Below are positions 37,034 to 45,379 of a stretch of 64,000 bases of DNA, piece after piece (the stretch's first letter is position 1; each line of letters starts with the position of its first letter). Where the stretch lies: NCBI GenBank assembly GCA_012927585.1, contig JABBOY010000039.1, forward strand, positions 34,529-98,528. The letters are read 5' to 3'. The stretch comes from Glaciimonas sp. Its GTDB lineage: Bacteria > Pseudomonadota > Gammaproteobacteria > Burkholderiales > Burkholderiaceae_D. The notes under the pieces were generated by a model, which ran no database searches, was not told where the DNA came from, and saw only the letters and a list, made by a program, of their open reading frames with translations. The position numbers and the translations under genes were made by a program.

Positions 37034-37059
37034 AACGCCGTCCTAGTGACGGCGTTTTT
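37034..37059 (+). terminator. Rho-independent terminator downstream of ssrA
   Basis: Stem AACGCCGTC/GACGGCGTT with a 5-base loop and a T5 tract. It lies inside the integrated element, which would therefore supply a replacement terminator for ssrA. Confidence 0.85.
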
Positions 37060-37125
37060 CTTTGGCATTCCTTGATTTACTTATCCCATAGCGACTTGCA
37101 AAATCCAACGCCATCCGTACATAAT

Positions 37126-37145
37126 GGGGGTATTCAAGGGGGTAT
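37126..37145 (+). repeat. Paired GGGGGTAT repeats inside the left junction
   Basis: GGGGGTAT-TCAA-GGGGGTAT, followed by AAAAATCGAACC. The same arrangement occurs at 52425-52444. They are probably recognition sites for the integrase or an excisionase. Confidence 0.6.
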
Positions 37146-37173
37146 CAGTAAAAATCGAACCGGGAGAAAAACT

Positions 37174-38424
37174 ATGGCTGGGGGTATTGGAGTCAAGCTT
37201 ACAGATAGGGCCGTCAAGGCGTTCGTAGCGAAGACAGAGCTGGGCAAGAAGCTCGCGGATGGCGGCGGGCTGCATCTGTTCATCACCCCGGCTGGCGGTG
37301 CCACTTGGCGCATCAAGTACCGCATCGACGGCAAGGAGAAAATCTACTCCATCGGCCCTTACCCTCTGGTCAGTCTGTCTGCTGCGCGTGTAGAACTGGG
37401 CGAAGTTAAATCCCTGTTACTGGAAGGCAAAGACCCGGTGACGCATCGCCGGGTCAGCCGGGCGGTGCACGCAGCCAACGCCGACAATACCTTTCAGGCC
37501 ATCGCGCAAGAATGGCTCGCCATGAAGCAAAAGGAATGGAGCACCACGCATTTCACCAAGTCTGCGCGGGCGTTCGAGCGCGATCTTTATCCGGCGCTCG
37601 GCAAGTTGCCCATCGCCAGCATTACCCCGGCCATCGTGGCGAAGGCCATCGAAGACATCAACAAGCGCGACGTACTCGAAACCGCTATCCGCATCCTCCA
37701 GCACCTGAATGGCGTGTTCCGCTACGCGCAGGCCAAAGGGCTGTGTCGTGATAATCCGGCACTGCCCGCCCGCGAAATATTGCCGCGCAAGAAAGACAAC
37801 GGACGCATGCCCGCACTGATTGATTTTGCGGCGCTGGGCGATGTGCTGCGCCGGGCGGAAATGGCACGACTGTCGCCGTCCGTGCGCATGGCGCATCGCC
37901 TGTGCGCGTTCACGGCGGCGCGCATCGGCAATGTGGTCAATGCCGAATGGCGCGAGTTTCATCTTGAGGATGCGCAGCCCGTCTGGATCATTCCGCGCAA
38001 GAAAATGAAAGTCACTGCCCGCGAACTCGATCACCGTGTTCCGCTATGCCCGGAGATCGCGGCGGAGTTACGCAAGTGGCAGGAAGTATTCGGCAGCAAG
38101 GGTTATATGTTCCCTTCACCCACCGGCAACAAGCACATTAGCCGCGAATCCATCGAGAAGGTGTACCGCGTTACCCTGGACTTGGGGCGCAAGCACTCGC
38201 CGCATGGCTGGCGCAGCGCCTTTTCCACACAGGCCCGCGACAACGGCTTTGCGCGTGACGTGGTGGAACTATCCCTCGATCACTCGCACGACAACGAGGT
38301 GGTGCGTGCTTACGACCGGGGCGAACGATTCACGCAGCGCGTGGAGTTGTTCAACTGGTGGGGAGTACAGCTTGCCGCCGCACAGCGCGGCGCGAAAATC
38401 ATTCCGCTCGTGGCGGCTCGATGA
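37174..38424 (+). CDS. P4-type tyrosine integrase
   Basis: 416 residues from ATG 37174. The N-terminus (LTDRAVKAF, GGLHLFITPAGGATWRIKYRIDGKEK) is the arm-binding domain of P4-like integrases (DUF4102). The catalytic set is visible: Arg250 in AARIGN, His344-x2-Arg347 in HGWR, and Tyr380 in VVRAYDR. It should be active. Its position next to ssrA identifies the tmRNA 3' end as its target. A longer upstream frame exists but runs through the GGGGGTAT repeats. The stop overlaps the next gene's start. Confidence 0.93.
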   Translation: MAGGIGVKLTDRAVKAFVAKTELGKKLADGGGLHLFITPAGGATWRIKYRIDGKEKIYSIGPYPLVSLSAARVELGEVKSLLLEGKDPVTHRRVSRAVHAANADNTFQAIAQEWLAMKQKEWSTTHFTKSARAFERDLYPALGKLPIASITPAIVAKAIEDINKRDVLETAIRILQHLNGVFRYAQAKGLCRDNPALPAREILPRKKDNGRMPALIDFAALGDVLRRAEMARLSPSVRMAHRLCAFTAARIGNVVNAEWREFHLEDAQPVWIIPRKKMKVTARELDHRVPLCPEIAAELRKWQEVFGSKGYMFPSPTGNKHISRESIEKVYRVTLDLGRKHSPHGWRSAFSTQARDNGFARDVVELSLDHSHDNEVVRAYDRGERFTQRVELFNWWGVQLAAAQRGAKIIPLVAAR

Positions 38425-39263
38425 ACAATCACGGAATGGACGATAAGAAACATCGTAACGCAGGTGCCCCACCATTGGGCAGCATTGAACCGCATGCGCC
38501 ATTGCTGAATAGGCCGACCGACGATCAATTGCTATATAAAGTGATGCGAATTGAAGACCTGTTACGGTCTATTTCAGGCGCGTACCTTCACTTTAATCGT
38601 GTGGATAGCTACAAAGATTTCCACGGTGCAGATGCACGGGATGGGCAACAGTTGCCGAAAGACCACGACGGCAATGTAAGCACAACATTCGCCAAGGCAC
38701 CGGAGTTCTCGGCCGCGGATTACTACGACCAATCCCGCAACAGAACCTATGCCTGTTGTTTCTCCGCAGAGAATTCAGATTTCATCTGGCATAACTATGG
38801 GAACGGCGGAGAAAAAGGGAAAGTGTGCGTTGTCTTTGAATTCGGCAAATTGCGCTCGACGCTAAACAAGACTCTGCAAGCTGGCAAGCTCGTATATGGC
38901 GATGTGCGCTGCCATCAAATATTTTCAATCAACTACGGACTCATTGAATACGTCGAGTGGGAATCGTTCCAAGCAAATACGGAGTACCTCGCCAATCCAA
39001 TCAAATATACGTACTACAAGGATAAGGAAAGCTTTGGCGAAGAACAGGAGTTGCGAGTTTCATTGTCGGCTCCAGGCATCGGTCAATTCGGATTGAACGA
39101 CGGCAGCACAATGGGGTTTCCAACAAGCTTGCCATTCGACTTTGATTTCAGAGTAGCAATCGCAGATGGAACAATCCGGGAAATTTTGTGTGCCCCTGAT
39201 TCCGATTCGGAGTTCATACTTTCTGAGTTGCAGAAGCTTGGCATCGAAAAGAGTTCCAGTTGA
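38421..39263 (+). CDS. DUF2971-like protein coupled to the integrase
   Basis: 280 residues. LLYKVMRIEDLLRSISGAYLHFNRVDSYKDF, then CCFSAENSDFIWHNYGN and SFGEEQELRV match the layout of DUF2971 proteins (a Y-K-Y..L..L start, FxxPxxxNDP-like block, C-FS...MW..Y). The function is unknown, and members are frequent on mobile elements. The start ATG overlaps the integrase stop (ATGA), so it is translationally coupled; a longer frame from 38358 would overlap the integrase further. It is the only cargo gene on the plus strand. Confidence 0.65.
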   Translation: MNNHGMDDKKHRNAGAPPLGSIEPHAPLLNRPTDDQLLYKVMRIEDLLRSISGAYLHFNRVDSYKDFHGADARDGQQLPKDHDGNVSTTFAKAPEFSAADYYDQSRNRTYACCFSAENSDFIWHNYGNGGEKGKVCVVFEFGKLRSTLNKTLQAGKLVYGDVRCHQIFSINYGLIEYVEWESFQANTEYLANPIKYTYYKDKESFGEEQELRVSLSAPGIGQFGLNDGSTMGFPTSLPFDFDFRVAIADGTIREILCAPDSDSEFILSELQKLGIEKSSS

Positions 39264-39356
39264 ACGCTGCACTTTCTTCCGAAGATTTACACCAGCGTTA
39301 CACCAGCGATACTTCAGCGATGAAAAAACACCGCTTCCCATTTTTGCGAAACAGAT

Positions 39357-39965
39357 TCAAATATCAATCTTGATCCCAAATCGCCGCATGGCTCCAGCCA
39401 GCGATTCATTGACGAAAATATTATGTTGCACCGATAGTCGCCGAAAAGTTCGCCAACGCATCCCCTTCGGCTTACCGCCTTCGCCGTTGAGTATGCCCGG
39501 CTCCCACCCCAAGCGTTCCCGGATTTTATCTGCCTGCCGCGTCGCTCGATCATCATCGGTTTCGCGCTGGGAAGGATAGGCCAGCCGGTGGCAATGCCGA
39601 CAGGCGAAGATGCCGCCGCCGTAGAGGATCGCCACGCGTAGCCCGCATCCGACTGCCGGACACAGGAACCACGCTCGCCGCCCGCCATAGGTGCAGGCTG
39701 TCCAATCCAAGCGCACGGAATATTTCTCATCCTTCCATTCCTTGCCGCCGCTGCGATGCCGGTAGTTCAGAATCACTCGGTCGGTTTCCGCCCGCACTTG
39801 AATAGATGCCACGATTTCACCCTGCCGCGTCCATTGCCAACCAAAGGCCCGGCCTGGCGTCAGAAAACCGTCGCGTTGCCAGCGTCGCACGTCAAGCCGT
39901 CGATAATCGTCGGTGCAATCCGCCGCATCGTAGCGATAACGCCGCCCACTACCCAGTCCGCCCAT
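39357..39965 (-). CDS. Conserved mobile-element protein with MGGLGSGR start and Cys pairs
   Basis: 202 residues. The N-terminal GGLGSGRR is basic. The middle has CPAVGCGLRVAILYGGGIFACRHCHRLAYPSQRE, i.e. two cysteine pairs like a zinc ribbon. I have seen this layout in phage and plasmid proteins of unknown role. GAGAGGGAA precedes the ATG. It is the last gene of the leftward replication block. Confidence 0.7.
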   Translation of the reverse strand: MGGLGSGRRYRYDAADCTDDYRRLDVRRWQRDGFLTPGRAFGWQWTRQGEIVASIQVRAETDRVILNYRHRSGGKEWKDEKYSVRLDWTACTYGGRRAWFLCPAVGCGLRVAILYGGGIFACRHCHRLAYPSQRETDDDRATRQADKIRERLGWEPGILNGEGGKPKGMRWRTFRRLSVQHNIFVNESLAGAMRRFGIKIDI

Positions 39966-40109
39966 AGTTCCCTCTCGATTCTTCCGAAATCATCAAGCTA
40001 CCTCGCTACATATTCAAACTCTCAAATGCCGCAGATTAGCCGAAACCCGCATGCCGCCTACGTTTCCGCTTGTTGCATCGGTTTCGTATTCCGTGCGGTT
40101 TCGATACTC

Positions 40110-40922
40110 TTATCGCTTGCCGCGTAGCTCTTTCAGCTTCACCAGCATGGATAAAGTGCGTTCAAACTTGCGGTCAAGGTGCGTTTCATAGCGCGTCAGC
40201 TTTTCCAGTCGATGTACTTGCAATCCTTCGCCCAGGGTTTGCGCCTTGATCGCTTCATGATGGCGGGTTTCTTTTTCCGTGGTGATGCAGATCGGTTCCA
40301 GTTGCTTGCGGATGAACTCGGCCAGCCCTTCGGCGGTCGCCGGGTATTCCTCTTCCTCGACATACTCTTGCCACCAGTCGCGGGAATCGGGCAGCAGTGC
40401 GCGCAAGGCTTTGTCGTAAGCATTCGCGCCACCGCGCCGCAGGATCGCCGCCGCCTTGTTGGTCGCGTCCAGATCGTGCCGCGCATCGCGTTGGCGCGCT
40501 GCGATTTCTTCCGGCGTCATGCCCATCAATTCCCGCAGGTCGGTGCCCTTGCCGGATAGCCCAAGCTCGAACGGTGCCGCTGCCGGTATGACGCCTTCGG
40601 CATTGCGCGCCGCACCTTTCAATCCTTGATTGATGGTCGCCCCCTCGGCTTGCAATACCCGCCGCTTGCGCCAGATGATGCCCGCCAGTTCTTCGACCAG
40701 ATGTGCTTCGGTCGCCCCCGCCGGTTGATGCTCCTCCAGCAGTGCCGACAGCAGTGCCCCGTATTCGTCCGCATCTTCATGCGCAAGCACGGTGTAACGG
40801 CTCAGGATGCCGTGCTGTATGGCGTTGAAGCGCACGGCTTCATAGTTGCTCGTCGTCGCCGGTGTGGCTGCATCGTTCGCCGGGAAAGGAATCACGGCAG
40901 AATCGTTTTCAAGTGTTTGCAT
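40110..40922 (-). CDS. Conserved hypothetical protein of mobile elements (HGL-type)
   Basis: 270 residues. The segment FNAIQHGILSRYTVLAHEDADEYGALLSALLEEHQPAGATEAHLVEELAGIIWRKRRV is the pattern of a family often carried by mobile elements, with a helical rest. The function is unknown. AAGGAAACAGCC lies before the ATG, and the start overlaps the preceding gene by 14 bases. Confidence 0.7.
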   Translation of the reverse strand: MQTLENDSAVIPFPANDAATPATTSNYEAVRFNAIQHGILSRYTVLAHEDADEYGALLSALLEEHQPAGATEAHLVEELAGIIWRKRRVLQAEGATINQGLKGAARNAEGVIPAAAPFELGLSGKGTDLRELMGMTPEEIAARQRDARHDLDATNKAAAILRRGGANAYDKALRALLPDSRDWWQEYVEEEEYPATAEGLAEFIRKQLEPICITTEKETRHHEAIKAQTLGEGLQVHRLEKLTRYETHLDRKFERTLSMLVKLKELRGKR

Positions 40923-41514
40923 GGCTGTTTCCTTTTTGAATCTGAATCAGTCCCGGCCAGCGTGCGCGGCCCGGTCGTTGGTCGGTGCCGGTCGCTTTCG
41001 GCATATAACCTACGCAGCGTTGAAGAAGATCGCGCACCGGCTCATGTATGCGGGTCGCATTGATTTCACCACGCCGGGCGGCAAGGCATAAACCGCGCTC
41101 GGTCAAATTCACGCATTGATCGCAACGCCGCCGGTCATCGTCAATAGCAACCGGGCGCGGCACTTCTTCAGCCCACCGAAGTAAAATTTCCCGTTCATTC
41201 AAATCGGCACGGCATTTATCCAGCACGTCGGCAATGATTGCCAGGTCGGTTTCTTCGATATGCGCCAGCCATGCACGGATTGCGGTCTCCTCTTCCGGCA
41301 TCATGGAAACGGCTGCCTCGTTCGCGGCCTCGATTTTCTGGAAGTCCGCTATCTGCACACTGCCATTACTGCCGATAGAAGCACTCGAATTTTCCAGTTC
41401 GCCCGGATAGGGCACTGCCATTACTGCCGTTACATCTCTTTCGTCACTATTGGCAGTAACCCGGCCAGTGCTTTTCGACATTTCAAGCTTCGCACGTTCA
41501 AGCCAGTTCGTCAT
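40909..41514 (-). CDS. Hypothetical protein with C-terminal Cys cluster
   Basis: 201 residues. The N-terminal half is low complexity and variable. The C-terminal part has RRRCDQCVNLTERGLCLAARRG and a later CVGYMP, a possible zinc site. The start overlaps the stop of the DUF3987 gene (ATGA), so it belongs to the same transcript. I do not recognise a function. Confidence 0.65.
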   Translation of the reverse strand: MTNWLERAKLEMSKSTGRVTANSDERDVTAVMAVPYPGELENSSASIGSNGSVQIADFQKIEAANEAAVSMMPEEETAIRAWLAHIEETDLAIIADVLDKCRADLNEREILLRWAEEVPRPVAIDDDRRRCDQCVNLTERGLCLAARRGEINATRIHEPVRDLLQRCVGYMPKATGTDQRPGRARWPGLIQIQKGNSHANT

Positions 41515-43742
41515 GATTGCGCCTCCGGCTTGCCCGCTTTTGCGCTCATTGGATTGATGAAATAGCGCCAGGTACGCCGCCCGGTTCCCGGTCCCGCGCC
41601 GCCCACTTCTTCCGACTGCAACCAGTCTTCATCTTTCAGCCAGTCAAGCGCCGCTTGCACCGCTTCATCGGTCGTCAGGTAGCGCCACTGATTGCGTCGC
41701 ACATCTCGCGCCGTGAAACAATCCGAGAGCTTGCCTTGCCGTACCTTGTCGGCCAAGGCTTGCGCCGCCCGCAAGCCGTCATCGGTCAGCAAGCCATAGC
41801 AGCGCCGCGCATGGGCTTCCAGATACTCGCACCATGCCGCCGCCCGCATTGCCGCTTCCGTCGTCACAGGGCCGCGCTGTCCGGTCGCCATGCAATCCAC
41901 AAGGTGCAGGATCAAGGCCAGCGCCGGAAACAACTTGTCGAACTTCGACAAGTGTTGCGCGATGATCGGATGATCTTCGGCGGGCAGTCGCACCCGATGC
42001 AGTTCCGCAGACCATTCGATGAAAATTTCTTGCGCCGCCGCGTCAAAGCTGAAATGCGCAAACTTGGCGAAGTCATCGGCAGGAGCCGCGCCCCAATCAA
42101 CCGGATCGAAATCGACCAGCGCTTCGAACACGGCAAAGGCACGGTCGCGGGCATCCTTCGCCGGGATGCGGTCGCGCCACTCCCAAGCCCGATGGTCGGG
42201 ATACACCAGCAATTGAAAGCGTTGCAGCATCCCGTCATTAGCCAGTTTATTCGTGGCTTGCTCCAGATAGCCCGTCAGCTTGTCCGGTTGAATGCCGCCG
42301 AAGATGGACACGCACAGATTCGGAATGAAAATCGAACCACGCCCGATGCGGTCAGTGTCGAAACTGGCGTTGCCATTCCATGCTTCCAGATAGAAGGCCC
42401 GTTCGCCTTCCCGGCCCTCCCGATCCCAGGACGCAATCAAGCCGACAAGTTCATCCCGCATGACGAGCAGCCCCGCAGGATTTTCTCGCAGCAGTTCGCC
42501 TAATTTCTCTACGGTAGTATCGTTGGATTTGTAGCGCCGCAGGATTGGCGTTTTTTGCGCCTGTTGCCGATGGCCTTGCAATTCCTTGGCGATGCTGTCC
42601 AGGTCGCCTTTCTTGGCATCCTTCGCCGCCGCCTTGATGCGCGATTCGATGGCTTCTTTCTTCGCCTCGAATACGGTCTTGTCGGCCTCGAAGGCTTCCA
42701 CGTCCGCTTGATGCGCTTCCATCGCCTGCGCAATCAGACGGTCAAGCGGTTTCAGCGCCGCGCCGATGGCGGGAGACTTCTTTGCCGATGGCAAACCCAC
42801 GATGCCGCCCCACAGATTTGGCACGATCATCCACGAATCACGAGCTTTCGGTTTGATCGTGCAGCGCGCCCCGATGATCGCGCCCAGCGCGACCAACGCC
42901 CCTGCCGCAATGAAATCCGGCGGGCAGGGCATACGGTCGGCTTCGTCCATGATCCAGGCGCGCAAGGCTTCGGGCAGCAGCGTTTCCGGGTCGAATGCCG
43001 GGACAGGATGCAACGCCGCTTGAATGGGTTTTGGTTCCGGCCAATCACGGTTTTTAAAATCATGCGTTGGTGTGCTTTTCGTGTCGTGTGAGGCCAAGGA
43101 TTCGCCCGCGACCGTTGCACCGCGTGACGACGATTGTGGAGGCTTAACGGTGGGTAGCGCGCCAATGTCCACCGCCGTGGCATTCGGGTTTGCGGCCAGC
43201 CAATCAACTACGTCCCCTTTGTGGGGTAAGTTCAATGCAGCCACGTCCACCAGCCGCACCGAACAATCCAGCGCCAGCAATGCATCCATCACCGCATCCG
43301 CATAGCGTTGCCCGGCTTCGTCATTGTCAGGCCAGATCGTTACGGTTCGCCCGGCCAGTGGTTGCCAGTCTGTTTTCCCGGCAGAATCCGCCGCGCCGCT
43401 TGTCGTCGCCAGCACACCGATTTTTACCAATGCATCGGCGCACCATTCGCCTTCCACCACGATGACCGGATCAACGGGCCGGGTTGCCAAGTCATGCAAG
43501 CGGTAAAGCGGTTTGCCGTTCTGATATTCCGGCTCCCCCAACGTATAGCCTTCGCCATTCGGCTTCATCGGTCGAATCCACTTGTCCCCATTGTCGGGAT
43601 GCTTCATGCGGATGCGCCAGTGCAGTGGTTTACCGTCAGGGTCGGTGTATTCGTGCAGGGCTTGCGGTTTAAAGCCGTCGCGCATTGCACTTGCAGCCAG
43701 CCGCCGGGCCGCATCCTTGGGTGTCTCATTCGCTTGCATCAT
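41511..43742 (-). CDS. Toprim/DUF3987 replication protein (P4-type primase-helicase role)
   Basis: 743 residues. The N-terminal third has a Toprim-like core (VIVVEGEWCADAL and WPDNDEAGQRYADAV). From about residue 230 on it is DUF3987, with a P-loop-like GLPSAKKSPAIG segment and a long charged helical stretch. Such proteins start replication of satellite-type elements. The zinc finger is encoded separately upstream, overlapping by four bases. The longer frame to 43931 is an overlap artefact; ATG 43742 fits. Confidence 0.8.
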   Translation of the reverse strand: MMQANETPKDAARRLAASAMRDGFKPQALHEYTDPDGKPLHWRIRMKHPDNGDKWIRPMKPNGEGYTLGEPEYQNGKPLYRLHDLATRPVDPVIVVEGEWCADALVKIGVLATTSGAADSAGKTDWQPLAGRTVTIWPDNDEAGQRYADAVMDALLALDCSVRLVDVAALNLPHKGDVVDWLAANPNATAVDIGALPTVKPPQSSSRGATVAGESLASHDTKSTPTHDFKNRDWPEPKPIQAALHPVPAFDPETLLPEALRAWIMDEADRMPCPPDFIAAGALVALGAIIGARCTIKPKARDSWMIVPNLWGGIVGLPSAKKSPAIGAALKPLDRLIAQAMEAHQADVEAFEADKTVFEAKKEAIESRIKAAAKDAKKGDLDSIAKELQGHRQQAQKTPILRRYKSNDTTVEKLGELLRENPAGLLVMRDELVGLIASWDREGREGERAFYLEAWNGNASFDTDRIGRGSIFIPNLCVSIFGGIQPDKLTGYLEQATNKLANDGMLQRFQLLVYPDHRAWEWRDRIPAKDARDRAFAVFEALVDFDPVDWGAAPADDFAKFAHFSFDAAAQEIFIEWSAELHRVRLPAEDHPIIAQHLSKFDKLFPALALILHLVDCMATGQRGPVTTEAAMRAAAWCEYLEAHARRCYGLLTDDGLRAAQALADKVRQGKLSDCFTARDVRRNQWRYLTTDEAVQAALDWLKDEDWLQSEEVGGAGPGTGRRTWRYFINPMSAKAGKPEAQS

Positions 43743-44053
43743 CGCGATGCCTCCCATGCGCCCAGCGCACGCGCCGCGTCGATGAAGCGCAACCCGTGCC
43801 GCTGCATGTGGAACGCCAGCACGTCGCCGCCATGTGCACCGCATACCATGCAGCGAAAGCCGCCGGTATCCAGCCGCGCCCGCAAGCTGGGTTTGGTGTC
43901 TTTGTGAAAAGGACAGACGGCGGATTTCCATACGCCGCCGCCGCTCAATTTCAATCCCTGTGCATCGAAATATTCGGCAGGGTTTGGCAAGCGATCGCGC
44001 TTGAAAGCGAAAGCTGGCCGATTGTGTCCCCGCGTGAGGTTCGCGTTTCTCAT
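43739..44053 (-). CDS. CHC2-type zinc finger protein of a split primase
   Basis: 104 residues from ATG 44053. CPFHKDTKPSLRARLDTGGFRCMVCGAHGGDVLAFHMQ is the CHC2 zinc finger found at the N-terminus of DnaG-type primases (C-x2-H, C-x2-C). It probably works with the downstream Toprim/DUF3987 protein, giving a primase on two chains. It lies 10 bases after the AlpA gene. Confidence 0.85.
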   Translation of the reverse strand: MRNANLTRGHNRPAFAFKRDRLPNPAEYFDAQGLKLSGGGVWKSAVCPFHKDTKPSLRARLDTGGFRCMVCGAHGGDVLAFHMQRHGLRFIDAARALGAWEASR

Positions 44054-44063
44054 GATCCGCCCC

Positions 44064-44312
44064 TTACGCCGCAGACTTGCGGGCGGTTTCCAGCTTCGCC
44101 ACCAAGGTGCGAATTTCATCGTCGGATTTCCCGGCGATGCGAGCCGCATTCATCGTTGTTACTTCACTGGTGGGCCAGCCCACCATCCGCACCCCAAGGT
44201 TGACGGGCTTGGGCCATAGCCCTTGCGAAATACGAAGGTAGATCGTGGAACGTGAATAGCCAGATTCAGACTTTACGGCGGGTAGTCTCAGTATCTTGTG
44301 TGTCATCTTCAA
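44064..44312 (-). CDS. AlpA/Vis-family helix-turn-helix regulator
   Basis: 82 residues. ILRLPAVKSESGYSRSTIYLRISQGLWPKPVNLGVRMVGWPTSEV is the AlpA helix-turn-helix, typical of excisionase/activator genes in P4-like elements. It heads the leftward replication block. MKMTHK and MTHK (44306) are both possible starts. The upstream 245 bases hold repeats that may be its binding sites. Confidence 0.88.
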   Translation of the reverse strand: MKMTHKILRLPAVKSESGYSRSTIYLRISQGLWPKPVNLGVRMVGWPTSEVTTMNAARIAGKSDDEIRTLVAKLETARKSAA

Positions 44313-44557
44313 TCCTCATTAAGTTGTTAAGGAACTTGCTGAGATGAAGCGTAGTTGGGCGATTTGGGCGATGAAATGCACGGGCTAGGCGCACCGAGGC
44401 CGTGCCTTACTTGATAAATCAACGGGTTAGGCGTTGTTTGGCGTGCCTTGCTTGGGACTGTGCGGTTAGATTCTGCTGGGGCAGGCGGCAGAAAGCCGTG
44501 AAAAAACAATTGGTTAGCGGGTGGGTGTGTTGGGCGAAAAAATTCCGCCCAACTTTT
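44313..44557. other. Control region upstream of AlpA, possible origin
   Basis: 245 bases without a credible gene. TTGGGCG occurs at 44355, 44364 and 44530 and inverted at 44547. Many short G-rich repeats (GTTAGGCG, TTGGCG) are scattered through it. The position, between AlpA and the cargo, fits a promoter or origin region of a P4-like element. Confidence 0.4.
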
Positions 44558-44559
44558 TT
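44529..44559 (+). terminator. Perfect 8-bp hairpin with T tract on the plus strand
   Basis: GTTGGGCG, a 9-base loop, CGCCCAAC and T6. The T tract is on the plus strand although all flanking genes are on the minus strand. For the minus-strand gene ending at 44558 only the hairpin, not a T tract, is available. Confidence 0.65.
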
Positions 44560-45364
44560 ACTTCGTCATGTGTTTTCGGATGGTTTCAGAATCACAACCG
44601 TTGGCAATTTCCAGTTTTGCAATCTGCTGCGAAAACCATACGTCTGACTTGCTCTTATTTTGGGGTTTTTGCTTAAGCTCCTTGTATGCCTGCTGCCAAT
44701 TGGCATACTGCTTTTGCGTTTTAAGTTTACCTACTTCGCGGCGCAGGGTATCAGGCGCGGAGCCTTGTGCAACCGGCTGTGCTTTGGGCTTGCTTGCCAG
44801 TCTTAACAATTCGTCTTTATTCGCTGAGAATGCTCCGTTATCGAATTTCAAAATTTCCATCAACGGAATGCCATGTCCGGCCACTTGCAAAGAAATGCCG
44901 CTGTCGATTACTAACGTGGCTTGCTCACTATATTTTTTGCTTGTGAGCATACCAAGGACCCAGCGTTTTCTTGTGCTGTCTTCTTGCTGTAATTGTGCAA
45001 ACCCAAGCAAACGAGTGAGAAATTCCGCAAGCATTCCGCCCGTCGTCTGCCACTGCTCCATGCGGCGAAAATCAACGCGCACCCGCCCAATATCATCGCG
45101 CTTGTCACAGGTAATAAATGCCCGTCCCGGTTTATCTTCCTGGGCTGGATAAACAGTCACAGGCATGAAGCAATTTTCTTCGCAACCATCGCATTCAATG
45201 TTGGTCATCGGTTGGGCTGGCTTTAAAAGGCCGCTTGTCACCAAAATATCAAGTGAGCCGGACGGCCATTTTTTTACTTCATCCCAGAAAAACAAAGCGC
45301 CTTTTACTGGATCGCCACAGCCTAATCGTTCAAGTACGACGTGCAGGGGGTTGATGTTGTTCAT
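44558..45364 (-). CDS. Unrecognised protein of the two-gene cassette, zinc-ribbon-like
   Basis: 268 residues. Four cysteines are arranged as C58-x2-C61-x3-C65 and C86, suggesting a zinc ribbon inside the N-terminal half. The C-terminal 90 residues are basic and helical (RREVGKLKTQKQYANWQQAYKEL). I recognise no family. It starts 15 bases after the stop of the 387-residue partner, so the two are one operon. Base composition is clearly richer in A+T than the replication genes to its left, which suggests separate acquisition as cargo. Confidence 0.7.
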   Translation of the reverse strand: MNNINPLHVVLERLGCGDPVKGALFFWDEVKKWPSGSLDILVTSGLLKPAQPMTNIECDGCEENCFMPVTVYPAQEDKPGRAFITCDKRDDIGRVRVDFRRMEQWQTTGGMLAEFLTRLLGFAQLQQEDSTRKRWVLGMLTSKKYSEQATLVIDSGISLQVAGHGIPLMEILKFDNGAFSANKDELLRLASKPKAQPVAQGSAPDTLRREVGKLKTQKQYANWQQAYKELKQKPQNKSKSDVWFSQQIAKLEIANGCDSETIRKHMTK

Positions 45365-45379
45365 TACAATTTCAGACTA

